A DNA stretch of 64,000 nucleotides from Drancourtella massiliensis (lineage in GTDB: Bacteria; Bacillota; Clostridia; Lachnospirales; Lachnospiraceae): assembly GCF_016900655.1 (NCBI RefSeq), contig NZ_JACJKH010000002.1, positions 1 to 64,000 of the forward strand, read 5' to 3'. The position numbers were made by a program, and so were the translations under genes. Position 1 is the first letter of the stretch. Every line of letters begins with the position of its first letter. A model generated the notes under the pieces. That model was not told the DNA's origin. It made no database searches and saw only the letters and a program-made list of their open reading frames with translations. Positions 1 to 8,621 of this stretch are shown piece after piece.

Positions 1-1
1 A

Positions 2-2350
2 ATCACGTTTATTCATGCGGACGAAACTTACCGCCAGATGGCACATAGAGAACTGCTGGAGGGAACCTTCCCGGAAAAGGAAAATGAAATTGCGGCGGAC
101 GGATATGTACTCAGCAATCTTGGATTTTCCGGTAATCCTGGGGATTCTCTTCGGATTGGCGAGAAGGATTATGTGGTAACAGGGGTGCTCAAAAGTGAAT
201 GGGCGGCAAGCTCCAGTGAGATGGAAGTCTTTGTGAGTGATTCTTTTACGGGCCGGGGAAGTCAGACCTTCTTATATTTGAAATTCGATGAAGACAAGAA
301 GCTGTACAGGCAGCTGGATGCGTTTTTACAGGAACACCGGATTTCCTCCGAGGCTGTTGTCGGGAACGATGAAGTCACACAGTATCTTGGCGGCGAGAAA
401 CCCCAGAACGTTTATGATACCGTGAAATTCGGATTGACCAGCGAGGAAGGGAATTTTACCTATATTGTCCTGCAATTACAAAGCGATTACAATCTGGCTT
501 ACTATGGAATGATTCTGCTGCTGTGTCTGTTCAGCCTTTTTATTGTATACAGTGTATTTAATATTTCTGTGTCAAAGAGGACTTCCGAATATGCCATGCT
601 GCAGACATTGGGAGTCAGTGAGCAGCAGATCGGTGGCACGTTGCTTCTGGAACTATGGATGCTGTTTCTCGTTGGATATCCCCTTGGATGCCTTTTAGGC
701 AACGGGATGCTAAGCCTTGTGTATCAGAGATTCAGTGGAGTTTTTGGAGAACAGGTGTTATCTGTCGCAGACCAGACGCTGGCAGAAGGAAGCGGAGGAA
801 TTCAGTTTTATCTTTCCTGGGACGCCATGGTATTTGGATTTGTGTTCCTGCTGATTTCATTTGCGCTAATTGCGTTCCTTGTAGTCCGGTCCATGCGAAA
901 ACAGTCCTTGAAAGAAGGAATGAGCGGCGATCTTTCTTTTACAAAAAGAAGAAAAATCTATGCACTGCGTCATGTGAACATGGCAGGAGTGGTAGTAAGG
1001 AAATTTATGTTTGCGAACAGGAGGAAAGTGGTTGGGATTCTGTTGTCCCTGTCCATTGGCGGCTGTATTTTCTTATGTACCACTTATATGGTAGAGAATT
1101 TGAAAGTACATGCGGAGCTTTCTCTGAAATCGGACGACGGACTTAGTTCGGAATACCGGATTGGTCTAAAGTCCAATTCACTGGAAGATACGATTCCGGA
1201 ATCGGTGGCGGATCAAATAAAAAGTATGCCGGAAACAGATCAGGTCTACGCAACGAAGTATACGCTGGGAGAAATACAGCTTACAAAAGGTGAATTTCTG
1301 GCGGATGAGAGATGGAAAGACTTTTTTCAATATCAAAATGAGGAACCGTATTTTATTCAGAGGTATGCGGGGATCTGCAATCAGCAGGAGGATGGAACGT
1401 ACCGGATCAAATATGATGTGTACGGTTATGATGATGCGATGATGGAACAGCTTCGTGACTATGTTTTGGAGGGAGAGATTCTTCCGGAAAGCATAAAAAA
1501 GGAAAACCAGGTGATTGTGACGGCCAATATGGATGGCCAGGGGAATTACTATTTTTACGGGAAAAAGCCGGGAGATACGATTACGCTGCGGGTTCCAAAA
1601 CCAGAGGCGTATACAGATGACCTGCTGAAATTTCAGAGCAAGGAAGAAAATTATATAGAAAAAGAATTTGTCATCGCGGCCATTGTAAGCAGACCGCTGG
1701 CTCAGGAACAGGATTTCTTGAATACGGAAGTCTGGGAAAATGCGCAGAGCATCATTACGACAAATGAAAAGATGAAAGAAAACTTCGGAATCACGAATTA
1801 TAGTTTTATCCATGCGTCACCGGCAGAAGGAGCAGAGACGGCAAGCGTAAGTAATCAGTTACTGCAGACGATTCGTGATGTTCCAAAAGCAGTATTGCAG
1901 GATTATACTTCCGCGATTGAGACACAGAGGAATTATCTGAACCAGCAGCAGATTTTCTTCTCCAGCATTGCCGTGATTCTGCTCATCATCAGCCTGTTCC
2001 ACATTATGAACAGTATGAACCACACCATTCTCGCAAGGAGAAAGGAATACGGAATCATGCGTGCCATGGGGATTACGGACAGTGGCTTTTACAAAATGAT
2101 TCTGCAGACAGGTATTTTGTATGGATTACTGGCAGATGCATTGATCTTCGTATGTTATCATTACATTTTCCGTAGAGTCATGGATTACTACATGGCACAT
2201 GTCGTACAGTTTTTACATGTAACCTCCACGGTCCCGAACATGGTTTTGGCCGGAATCATGGTGTTGAATGTGGTGCTTGCCATTGTGGCGGTGATGATTC
2301 CGGCACGGAAGATGATACGCGAAAATATTATCAGTGAGATCAGACGGTAA
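2..2350 (+). CDS. FtsX-like ABC transporter permease, 5'-truncated by window edge
   Basis: The frame is open from base 2, so the gene starts before the window; the first ATG inside (38) is not the true start. The 770 residues after it show the layout of large FtsX/MacB-type permeases: an extracellular domain, a three-helix FtsX block at about residues 155-290, a second large extracellular domain (about 345-640) and a final three-helix block (about 645-765) ending in basic residues. Such proteins pair with an ATPase, in Firmicutes often for antimicrobial-peptide export or sensing; the ATPase is presumably upstream, out of view. The stop overlaps the convergent LysR gene by 11 bp. Substrate cannot be told. 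Confidence 0.88.
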   Translation: MTFIHADETYRQMAHRELLEGTFPEKENEIAADGYVLSNLGFSGNPGDSLRIGEKDYVVTGVLKSEWAASSSEMEVFVSDSFTGRGSQTFLYLKFDEDKKLYRQLDAFLQEHRISSEAVVGNDEVTQYLGGEKPQNVYDTVKFGLTSEEGNFTYIVLQLQSDYNLAYYGMILLLCLFSLFIVYSVFNISVSKRTSEYAMLQTLGVSEQQIGGTLLLELWMLFLVGYPLGCLLGNGMLSLVYQRFSGVFGEQVLSVADQTLAEGSGGIQFYLSWDAMVFGFVFLLISFALIAFLVVRSMRKQSLKEGMSGDLSFTKRRKIYALRHVNMAGVVVRKFMFANRRKVVGILLSLSIGGCIFLCTTYMVENLKVHAELSLKSDDGLSSEYRIGLKSNSLEDTIPESVADQIKSMPETDQVYATKYTLGEIQLTKGEFLADERWKDFFQYQNEEPYFIQRYAGICNQQEDGTYRIKYDVYGYDDAMMEQLRDYVLEGEILPESIKKENQVIVTANMDGQGNYYFYGKKPGDTITLRVPKPEAYTDDLLKFQSKEENYIEKEFVIAAIVSRPLAQEQDFLNTEVWENAQSIITTNEKMKENFGITNYSFIHASPAEGAETASVSNQLLQTIRDVPKAVLQDYTSAIETQRNYLNQQQIFFSSIAVILLIISLFHIMNSMNHTILARRKEYGIMRAMGITDSGFYKMILQTGILYGLLADALIFVCYHYIFRRVMDYYMAHVVQFLHVTSTVPNMVLAGIMVLNVVLAIVAVMIPARKMIRENIISEIRR

Positions 2351-3218
2351 ACCGATCTTTTACCATTTCCAGCATCCGTTCTGCAATCGGAGTAAATACC
2401 TGATATTTTTTCCAGATCAGGTAGATACTGGTTTCGAGCTTCGGATTCAACGGGCGAAAGACAAGTCCGCTGTCCGGATGGGTGTCAATGAGGTGGTCAA
2501 AGGTCAGGAGATACCCCAGTCCTTCCCGGACGAAAATGGAGCCATTGTAAGAAAGGCGGAAAGAGCCTTCCGGTTGCAGCTCATCCATACGACTGCCGCA
2601 CCATCTGGCAATATCATGGTTCCATCCCTGTTCCGAGCAGAACAGAGGGAGCCCGGCCAGATCATCGACTGTAACAGCGGATTTTCCGGCCAGCGGACAT
2701 TCGGCAGGCATGACAAGACCCCACACATCCGGTTCGGGAAATTTTAGAAAATGATACCGGGCAGGATCGGGCTCCTGGGCCAGTACGGCAAAGTCAATAA
2801 TTCCTTTGTCCAGTTTTTCTGTAACCTGCTCGGTATCACCGCTGGTAATATGATAATGCAGAGCGGGATAGGTTGTTTTCATGGCACGGATCACAGCGGC
2901 AAGATGCCGGATCTGATAGGATTCTGCAAGGCCCAGATAAATATCGCCGCCCAGAATATCGTCCAGAGTATGAAATTCTTCTGTGATTTTATCTGCCATT
3001 TTGACAAGATCTTCCGCACGTTTCCCCAGCAGAATCCCTTCTTCGGTGAGCTGAATGCTGAAACTGTGTCTCGTAAAAAGTTTCTTTCCAAGTTCCTCTT
3101 CCAGGGCTTTCAGCTGTTTGGAAAGAGTGGGCTGAGTGACGTGAAGCTGCTCGGCGGCCCGTGTCATATTTTCTTCCCGTGCAACAGCAAGAAAGTAGTT
3201 TAATGTTTTTAATTCCAT
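2340..3218 (-). CDS. LysR family transcriptional regulator
   Basis: 292 residues, the usual LysR length. Residues 1-60 hold the winged helix-turn-helix (LNYFLAVAREENMTRAAEQL, then VTQPTLSKQLKALEEELG), followed by the two-lobe effector-binding domain that closes with AERMLEMVKDRF. It is read away from the hydrolase at 3329, with 110 bp between start codons and a perfect inverted repeat (3250-3265) in that gap. LysR proteins commonly control the divergent neighbour and themselves, so the hydrolase is the likely target. The effector is unknown. The 3' end overlaps the convergent permease. Confidence 0.93.
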   Translation of the reverse strand: MELKTLNYFLAVAREENMTRAAEQLHVTQPTLSKQLKALEEELGKKLFTRHSFSIQLTEEGILLGKRAEDLVKMADKITEEFHTLDDILGGDIYLGLAESYQIRHLAAVIRAMKTTYPALHYHITSGDTEQVTEKLDKGIIDFAVLAQEPDPARYHFLKFPEPDVWGLVMPAECPLAGKSAVTVDDLAGLPLFCSEQGWNHDIARWCGSRMDELQPEGSFRLSYNGSIFVREGLGYLLTFDHLIDTHPDSGLVFRPLNPKLETSIYLIWKKYQVFTPIAERMLEMVKDRFTV

Positions 3219-3249
3219 TCCAATCTCTGCCTCCTGATATTCTAAAAAA

Positions 3250-3265
3250 TTATATCACGATATAA
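3250..3265. promoter_or_regulatory. Inverted repeat TTATATC-AC-GATATAA, candidate LysR operator
   Basis: Perfect 7-bp arms around a 2-bp centre in the LysR/hydrolase intergenic region. It contains the ATC-N-GAT symmetry and T-N11-A spacing typical of LysR boxes. Lies about 35 bp upstream of the hydrolase -10 box. Function is inferred from symmetry and position only. Confidence 0.5.
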
Positions 3266-3275
3266 ATTATAACCA

Positions 3276-3305
3276 TTAGCGACAGGGAAAACAAGAAGAT
3301 ATAAT
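3276..3305 (+). promoter_or_regulatory. Promoter of the alpha/beta hydrolase
   Basis: A consensus TATAAT at 3300-3305 with a weak -35 (TTAGCG, 3276-3281) 18 bp upstream. A weak -35 preceded by an inverted repeat fits an activator-dependent LysR-type promoter. Confidence 0.55.
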
Positions 3306-3328
3306 AAAGACAGAATGAAAGGATGGTA

Positions 3329-4342
3329 ATGGACATGACTGATACTCAAAAGCTGAATTTAACGGAAGAATGGGATAAAATATTTCCGAAAAGTGAAAAG
3401 GTGAATCACCGGAAGGTGACATTCCACAACCGGTATGGGATTACCCTGGCAGCGGATCTATATGAGCCAAAAGAGAGTGAAGGAAAACTGCCGGCCATTG
3501 CGGTGTGCGGACCATTCGGAGCGGTGAAGGAGCAGGCAGCAGGACTCTATGCCCAGACTATGGCAGAGAGAGGGTTTCTTACGATTGCATTTGATCCTTC
3601 TTTTACCGGGGAAAGCGGGGGCGAACCGAGGTACATGGCCTCCCCGGATATCAATACGGAAGATTTTCAGGCAGCGGTTGATTTTCTCTCTGTACAGGAT
3701 AACGTAGACCCGGAGAAAATCGGTATCATCGGCATCTGCGGATGGGGCGGCATGGCGCTGAACACGGCGGCACTGGATACCCGGATCAAAGCGACGGTGA
3801 CGTCTACCATGTACGATATGTCCCGTGTCAATGCAAACGGATATTTTGACGCAGAGGATTCTGCAGATGCCAGATATGCAAAGAAAGAGGCGCTGAATGC
3901 ACAACGGATCGTAGACTACAAAAACGGAAGCTACGCACTGGGCGGCGGCGTGGTGGATCCGCTCCCGGAAGATGCGCCGTTCTTCGTGGCAGATTATCAC
4001 GATTATTATAAGACAGACCGCGGCTATCACAAACGCTCCTTAAATTCCAATGGAGGATGGAATGTCATCGGCTGTATGTCGTTTCTGAATCAGCCGATTC
4101 TGAAATACAGCAACGAAATCCGCAGCGCGGTGCTGATGATGCATGGGGAGAAGGCGCATTCCTGTTACTTCAGCCGTGATGCCTATGCTGCGATGGTCAA
4201 AGAGAATCCATATGCGGATAATAAGGAATTACTGATTATTCCGGATGCGGTGCATACCGATCTGTACGATGGAGGCGGAAAGGATGCGATTCCATTTGAC
4301 AAAATGGAACAGTTTTTCCGGACTTATTTAAACTGTAAATAG
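3329..4342 (+). CDS. Alpha/beta hydrolase with cysteine nucleophile (dienelactone hydrolase-like superfamily)
   Basis: About 337 residues of alpha/beta hydrolase fold. The nucleophile elbow reads GICGWGG with Cys at residue 137, as in dienelactone hydrolase-type enzymes, not the usual G-x-S-x-G. An acid and histidine follow near the C-terminus (PDAVHTDLYD). The start is taken at 3329 because an AAAGG site sits 8 bases upstream; ATGs at 3323 and 3335 are alternatives. No signal peptide, so cytoplasmic. It stands alone next to a divergent LysR gene, suggesting inducible use or detoxification of a small ester or lactone; the substrate is not predictable. Confidence 0.8.
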   Translation: MDMTDTQKLNLTEEWDKIFPKSEKVNHRKVTFHNRYGITLAADLYEPKESEGKLPAIAVCGPFGAVKEQAAGLYAQTMAERGFLTIAFDPSFTGESGGEPRYMASPDINTEDFQAAVDFLSVQDNVDPEKIGIIGICGWGGMALNTAALDTRIKATVTSTMYDMSRVNANGYFDAEDSADARYAKKEALNAQRIVDYKNGSYALGGGVVDPLPEDAPFFVADYHDYYKTDRGYHKRSLNSNGGWNVIGCMSFLNQPILKYSNEIRSAVLMMHGEKAHSCYFSRDAYAAMVKENPYADNKELLIIPDAVHTDLYDGGGKDAIPFDKMEQFFRTYLNCK

Positions 4343-4405
4343 ATGGACAGGAATGCTGACAGAAAAACAAATTTATAAATAAAAACGAAAGCCAGTATGG
4401 TAAAG

Positions 4406-4434
4406 TTGCTTTCTGGAAGACAGAATGTTATACT
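4406..4434 (+). promoter_or_regulatory. Promoter of the ROK regulator gene
   Basis: TTGCTT (4406-4411), 17-bp spacer, TATACT (4429-4434). A candidate ROK operator (4446-4458) lies just downstream, where bound repressor would block transcription. Confidence 0.7.
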
Positions 4435-4445
4435 AAAGAAAACAC

Positions 4446-4458
4446 TTTAATAAAGTAT
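4446..4458. promoter_or_regulatory. Candidate ROK operator, copy 1 (TTTAATAAAGTAT)
   Basis: Differs at one base in 13 from a second copy at 5772-5784 upstream of the dehydrogenase. It overlaps the short inverted repeat ACTTT-AAT-AAAGT (4444-4456). Two near-identical sites, one before the regulator and one before its presumed target operon, suggest an autoregulated repressor. Confidence 0.45.
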
Positions 4459-4470
4459 GGGTGATATAAC

Positions 4471-5598
4471 ATGGAAAGAAAGCAGACAACAAATATGGAG
4501 GTAAAGAAAGCAAACAGAAATCGTGTTTTCAGGTATATCTGTAAGCGTGGAACTGCCTCTAATCCGGAAATCTCGTATGATATGAAGATGAGTCTTCCTA
4601 CTGTGACGCAGATCACAAAAGAGTTGATTGAGAAGGGCTTCATTGAAGAAACCGGAGAACTGCAGTCTACTGGAGGAAGACGTGCGAAGGCACTCTCAAC
4701 TGTGATAAATGTAAGGCAGGCTGTAGGATTAGATATTACGAAAAACCATATTAGCTTTGTGCTTACGAATCTTACCGGTGAGATTTTAAAGCATGTGCGT
4801 ATTTATCTTCCGTATGCCCATGAGCCGACTTATTATCATAAGGTGAAAGAGGAACTGGAATGTTTTCTGGATGAAAGCAATGCTGACCGTAAAAGAATTT
4901 TGGGTATAGGAATTTCTTTTCCTGGAATCATTGATTTGGATAGACAGTTAATTACGTATTCGCATATCCTTGGGGTAGAAATGATACCTTTTGATTCCAT
5001 AAGCAGTTTTTTTGATTATCCCTGTTGTTTTGTGAATGATGCGAATGCGGGAGCTTATGCGGAAGGAATTTGTTCAGATGAACGAGAGCGTTTTTTCTAC
5101 TTGTCTTTAAGTAATACAGTTGGAGGGGCAATTTTTGATAATAATGGGCTCGTACAGGGCAAGCATTTTCGCTGCGGAGAAGTCGGGCACATGACTGTGA
5201 TTCCGGATGGAAAGATATGCTATTGCGGGAAAAAAGGATGCCTGGATGCGTATTGCAGTGCGGCAATTTTGTCAGATGCAGCAGGAGGAAAATTAGAAAA
5301 GTTCTTTGAGCTATTGGAGAAGAAAGATCCAAAGGTGGCAGATATATGGGATGTCTATACAGGCTATCTTGCTGTGGCATTAAATAATATCCGGATGCTC
5401 CTTGATTGTGATATTATTCTGGGAGGATATGTGGGAAGCTATATAGAGCCTTATTTACCGGATCTATGGAATAAAGTATCGGAACGGAATACATTTACAG
5501 AGGATCAACAATTTGTAAATAGCTGCAGATATAAGGTTGGGGCAGCGGCGCTAGGAGCAGCACTGGAAGTAATTGAAAATTTTGTAAAACAGATATAA
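4471..5598 (+). CDS. ROK family transcriptional regulator (XylR/NagC type)
   Basis: 375 residues. An N-terminal winged helix (about 1-75; GTASNPEISYDMKMSLPTVT) precedes a ROK sugar-kinase-like domain. The zinc motif CYCGKKGC at residues 250-257 followed by AYCSA is the ROK signature, with the zinc-ligand histidine in GEVGHM. ROK proteins with an N-terminal HTH are sugar-responsive repressors. A terminator follows, and the next genes encode a polyol dehydrogenase, a GPH transporter and a kinase remnant, so it probably senses the sugar or polyol used by that cluster. The region is AT-richer than the flanks. Confidence 0.92.
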   Translation: MERKQTTNMEVKKANRNRVFRYICKRGTASNPEISYDMKMSLPTVTQITKELIEKGFIEETGELQSTGGRRAKALSTVINVRQAVGLDITKNHISFVLTNLTGEILKHVRIYLPYAHEPTYYHKVKEELECFLDESNADRKRILGIGISFPGIIDLDRQLITYSHILGVEMIPFDSISSFFDYPCCFVNDANAGAYAEGICSDERERFFYLSLSNTVGGAIFDNNGLVQGKHFRCGEVGHMTVIPDGKICYCGKKGCLDAYCSAAILSDAAGGKLEKFFELLEKKDPKVADIWDVYTGYLAVALNNIRMLLDCDIILGGYVGSYIEPYLPDLWNKVSERNTFTEDQQFVNSCRYKVGAAALGAALEVIENFVKQI

Positions 5599-5619
5599 AC
5601 TGCACGCAGGTGCTTTTAC

Positions 5620-5650
5620 AGGAGACTTCAGAAATGGAGTCTCTTTTTTT
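5620..5650 (+). terminator. Intrinsic terminator after the ROK gene
   Basis: GAGACT stem (5622-5627) pairing with AGTCTC (5638-5643), ten-base loop, then seven T's. It separates the regulator transcript from the dehydrogenase operon. Confidence 0.8.
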
Positions 5651-5723
5651 GATGCAGTTTTACTAAAACGTAAGATGTCTTTTTGAAGATAATGACGAAA
5701 TAATACTTGATTGCCAGGAACTA

Positions 5724-5752
5724 TTGACAAAAAGTGGAATAGGATATAAAGT
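5724..5752 (+). promoter_or_regulatory. Promoter of the polyol dehydrogenase operon
   Basis: Consensus TTGACA (5724-5729). The -10 is ambiguous: TATAAA at 5745-5750 (15-bp spacer) or TAAAGT at 5747-5752 (17 bp). The second candidate ROK operator lies 20 bp downstream. Confidence 0.6.
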
Positions 5753-5771
5753 AAAAAACATAATAAAACTA

Positions 5772-5784
5772 TTTAATTAAGTAT
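5772..5784. promoter_or_regulatory. Candidate ROK operator, copy 2 (TTTAATTAAGTAT)
   Basis: Matches the site before the ROK gene at 12 of 13 positions and sits between the TTGACA promoter and the dehydrogenase start. AT-rich, so chance resemblance is possible. Confidence 0.45.
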
Positions 5785-5817
5785 AAAATAAAGTAACATA
5801 AAAAGGAGGAAATAATA

Positions 5818-6867
5818 ATGAAAGGAAAGATGAAAGTTGCTGTCATGCTGGGAATCGGAAAGATGGGATTTGAAGAGCGGGATATTCCAAATCCAAAAGA
5901 TGACGAGGTATTGGTAAAACTGGAATATGTGGGTATCTGCGGAAGTGACCTGCATTATTATGAAACAGGGGCCATTGGAGACTATGTGGTAAATCCGCCT
6001 TTTGTGCTGGGTCATGAACCGGGAGGAACTGTTGTCGAAGTTGGTAAGAATGTAAAGCATTTAAAGGTTGGAGACAGAGTTGCTTTGGAACCAGGAAAAA
6101 CCTGTGGACACTGTGAATTTTGTAAAACGGGACGTTACAATCTGTGCCCGGATGTGGTGTTCTTTGCAACACCTCCTGTAGACGGCGTATTTCAAGAATA
6201 TGTTGCTCACGAAGCAGATCTGTGTTTCAAACTTCCAGATAATGTAAGTACGCTGGAAGGTGCTTTGATTGAGCCATTGGCAGTAGGGTTCCATGCAGCG
6301 ATTCAGGGAGAGGCACACCTTGGACAGCAGGCTGTTGTCATGGGCGCAGGCTGTATCGGTCTTGTTTCAATGATGGCATTGAAAGCAAGAGGAGTGTCGG
6401 AAGTGTATGTGGTGGACATTATGGAGAAACGGCTTGAAAAAGCATTGGAACTGGGGGCGACGGAAGTTATTAATGGCGCAAAGGAAAATGTACTGGAACG
6501 GGTAAAGCAGCTGACAGATGGAGCTGGTGTAGATCTGGTAATTGAAACAGCGGGTACGGAAATTACAACAAGGCAGGCAATTCATATGGCAAAAAAAGGC
6601 TCCAATATTGTTCTTGTGGGATATAGCAAGAGTGGAGAGATGACACTTCCGATGAGTCTTGCACTGGACAAAGAACTGACCTTTAAGACCGTATTCCGTT
6701 ACCGTCATATTTATCCAATGGCGATTGATGCGGTTGCAGCAGGAAAAGTAAATCTGAAGGGGATTGTAACGGATATATTTGGATTGGACGAAGCACAGAA
6801 AGCAATGGATTATAGTGTGAATAATAAAGCGGATATTGTGAAGGCTGTTATCCGTATTACAGAATAA
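5818..6867 (+). CDS. Zinc-dependent medium-chain dehydrogenase, xylitol/sorbitol dehydrogenase-like
   Basis: 349 residues, the normal length for the polyol dehydrogenase branch of the MDR family. Catalytic zinc ligands appear as C41 and H66-E67 (GHEPGG); the structural zinc loop is C96, C99, C102, C110. The Rossmann loop reads VMGAGCIGL. These enzymes oxidise sorbitol, xylitol or related polyols to ketoses with NAD+. A strong GGAGG site precedes the start. It is followed by a GPH symporter and a fructokinase remnant, so sorbitol to fructose or xylitol/arabitol to a ketopentose are the best guesses; exact substrate is open. Confidence 0.87.
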   Translation: MKGKMKVAVMLGIGKMGFEERDIPNPKDDEVLVKLEYVGICGSDLHYYETGAIGDYVVNPPFVLGHEPGGTVVEVGKNVKHLKVGDRVALEPGKTCGHCEFCKTGRYNLCPDVVFFATPPVDGVFQEYVAHEADLCFKLPDNVSTLEGALIEPLAVGFHAAIQGEAHLGQQAVVMGAGCIGLVSMMALKARGVSEVYVVDIMEKRLEKALELGATEVINGAKENVLERVKQLTDGAGVDLVIETAGTEITTRQAIHMAKKGSNIVLVGYSKSGEMTLPMSLALDKELTFKTVFRYRHIYPMAIDAVAAGKVNLKGIVTDIFGLDEAQKAMDYSVNNKADIVKAVIRITE

Positions 6868-6881
6868 GGAAACAAATTTTT

Positions 6882-6935
6882 TCAATTACCGGCCCGGATC
6901 AGGAAAAAGTAGAGCCAGCCAGTATTTGTAATTGA
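6882..6935 (+). other. Intercistronic inverted repeat
   Basis: TCAATTAC (6882-6889) and GTAATTGA (6928-6935) could pair across a 38-base loop between dehydrogenase and transporter. No T-run follows, so an mRNA processing or stability element is possible; evidence is symmetry only. Confidence 0.3.
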
Positions 6936-6950
6936 TAAAGGAGAATTGTA

Positions 6951-8327
6951 ATGAATCAGAAAGATACAAACGTAAAAGTACCACTGATCAGTAAGATTGC
7001 ATACGGTATGGGAGATGTGGGATGCAATTTCAGCTGGATGTTCGTGGGAAATTTCCTGATGATATTCTATACAGATATTTTTGGAATTAGTATGGGAGCG
7101 GTGGCAGGTCTGATGTTGTTCTCACGATTTTGGGATGCAATTAATGATCCGATTATTGGCGGATTAAGCGATAAAACCCATACGAAATGGGGAAGATACA
7201 GACCATGGCTTTTGGTGGCGGCACCATTGACAGCCGTGATACTGATCTTGACGTTTTGGGCACATCCGGATTGGTCGTCCACTGCAAAGGTCATCTATAT
7301 GGCAATCACTTATTGTATTCTTGTATTAGGTTATACGTGCGTGAATATTCCTTATGGGACACTGTGTGGAGCAATGACACAGAATATAGAAGAACGGGCG
7401 AAAATCAATACATTCCGATCTGTCAGTGCAATGATTGCGATTGGCATTATCAATATTGTGACGGTTCCTCTTATTGGAAGGCTTGGTGGTGGAAATGATC
7501 AAAAGGGATATTTATTGATTGCTGTTTTATATGGATGTATTTTCGCAGCGTGTCATATTTTCTGCTTCGCAAAAACAAAAGAAGTGGTGGAAGTACCGGA
7601 GAAAGAAAAAATTTCTATAAAGGTTCAGTTAGCGACTGTGACAAAAAATCGTCCATATATGATCGCTCTTGCAGGACAATTTCTGTTCGGTGTGACACTC
7701 TATGGAAGAAATGCGGATGCATTATACTATTTTACCTATGTGGAGGGAAACGAAGCGTTATTTAGCACCTATTCTTTGTTTATTATTCTTCCATCTATTA
7801 TTGGTGCTGCCTGCTTTCCACTGGTATTTCGGCTTACCAATAATAAAGGACGTTCTGCATCCATCTTTGCACTGTTGACGGGAATTAGTATGTTCTGTAT
7901 GTACTTCTTTACAGTTGGAGAAAATCCTGTTCCATTTTATACATTTTCTTGTCTGGCACAATTTTTCTTTTCCGGTTTTAATACTGCGATCTATGCGATT
8001 GTTCCGGATTGTGTGGAGTATGGAGAATGGAAGACCGGACTCAGAAATGATGGATTTCAGTATGCATTTATTTCACTGGGAAACAAAATCGGAATGGCGA
8101 TTGGAACTTCTGTACTTGCAGGTGTTTTGAGCATGTTTGGATATGTTGCAAACCAGCAGCAGAATGCAGCGGTATTATCCATTATTAAACATTCTTTTAC
8201 AACAGTTCCGGGGATACTCTGGATCGTAACGGCGATAGTTTTGTATTTCTATCGTTTGAATAAGAAAGCATATAACAAAATTGTGAAGGAAATACAGGAA
8301 AGAAAGGTTGAGGGCAAGCATGTATGA
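6951..8327 (+). CDS. GPH-family sugar/polyol:cation symporter (MFS superfamily)
   Basis: 458 residues with about 12 hydrophobic segments. The N-terminal YGMGDVGCNFSWMFVGNFL and the loop DPIIGGLSDKTHTKWGRYRPW are hallmarks of the glycoside-pentoside-hexuronide:cation symporters. AAAGGAG precedes the ATG. It sits between a polyol dehydrogenase and a kinase gene and overlaps the latter by 8 bp, so it is the likely importer of the polyol that the dehydrogenase oxidises. Inner membrane location. Confidence 0.92.
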   Translation: MNQKDTNVKVPLISKIAYGMGDVGCNFSWMFVGNFLMIFYTDIFGISMGAVAGLMLFSRFWDAINDPIIGGLSDKTHTKWGRYRPWLLVAAPLTAVILILTFWAHPDWSSTAKVIYMAITYCILVLGYTCVNIPYGTLCGAMTQNIEERAKINTFRSVSAMIAIGIINIVTVPLIGRLGGGNDQKGYLLIAVLYGCIFAACHIFCFAKTKEVVEVPEKEKISIKVQLATVTKNRPYMIALAGQFLFGVTLYGRNADALYYFTYVEGNEALFSTYSLFIILPSIIGAACFPLVFRLTNNKGRSASIFALLTGISMFCMYFFTVGENPVPFYTFSCLAQFFFSGFNTAIYAIVPDCVEYGEWKTGLRNDGFQYAFISLGNKIGMAIGTSVLAGVLSMFGYVANQQQNAAVLSIIKHSFTTVPGILWIVTAIVLYFYRLNKKAYNKIVKEIQERKVEGKHV

Positions 8328-8621
8328 TGTTGTTGCGTTAGGCGAGCTGTTGATTGACTTCATCCAGAATGGGAACAGCTCCAATGGGAATCCGGTATTT
8401 GAAGCAAATCCAGGAGGTGCACCATGTAATGTGCTGTCAATGCTGACCGGGTTGGGTTATAAAACTGCCTTTATAGGAAAGGTCGGAGACGACTATTTTG
8501 GGAAAATGCTTGGGAATACCATCAAAAGAATTGGCATCTCCGACAAAGGTTTGATTTATGATAAGGAAGTGAATACTACCCTTGCGATAGTACATACGAT
8601 GGAAGATGGAGACAGGGATTT
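8320..8621 (+). pseudogene. Fructokinase-like PfkB kinase, 5' fragment only
   Basis: The ATG at 8320 overlaps the transporter stop by 8 bp, as in an intact operon. About 100 codons match the PfkB N-terminus: GELLIDF, the substrate-binding loop NPGGAPCNV, GKVGDDYFGKMLG, ending at GDRDF. A full kinase has about 320 residues with a C-terminal GAGD catalytic and ATP-binding region; that part is absent. After GDRDF the frame runs 15 more codons, out of frame over dehydrogenase sequence, to a stop at 8665-8667. The breakpoint is near 8618-8622. Loss of the C-terminus should abolish activity. Deletion, island insertion or misassembly could explain it. Confidence 0.85.
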
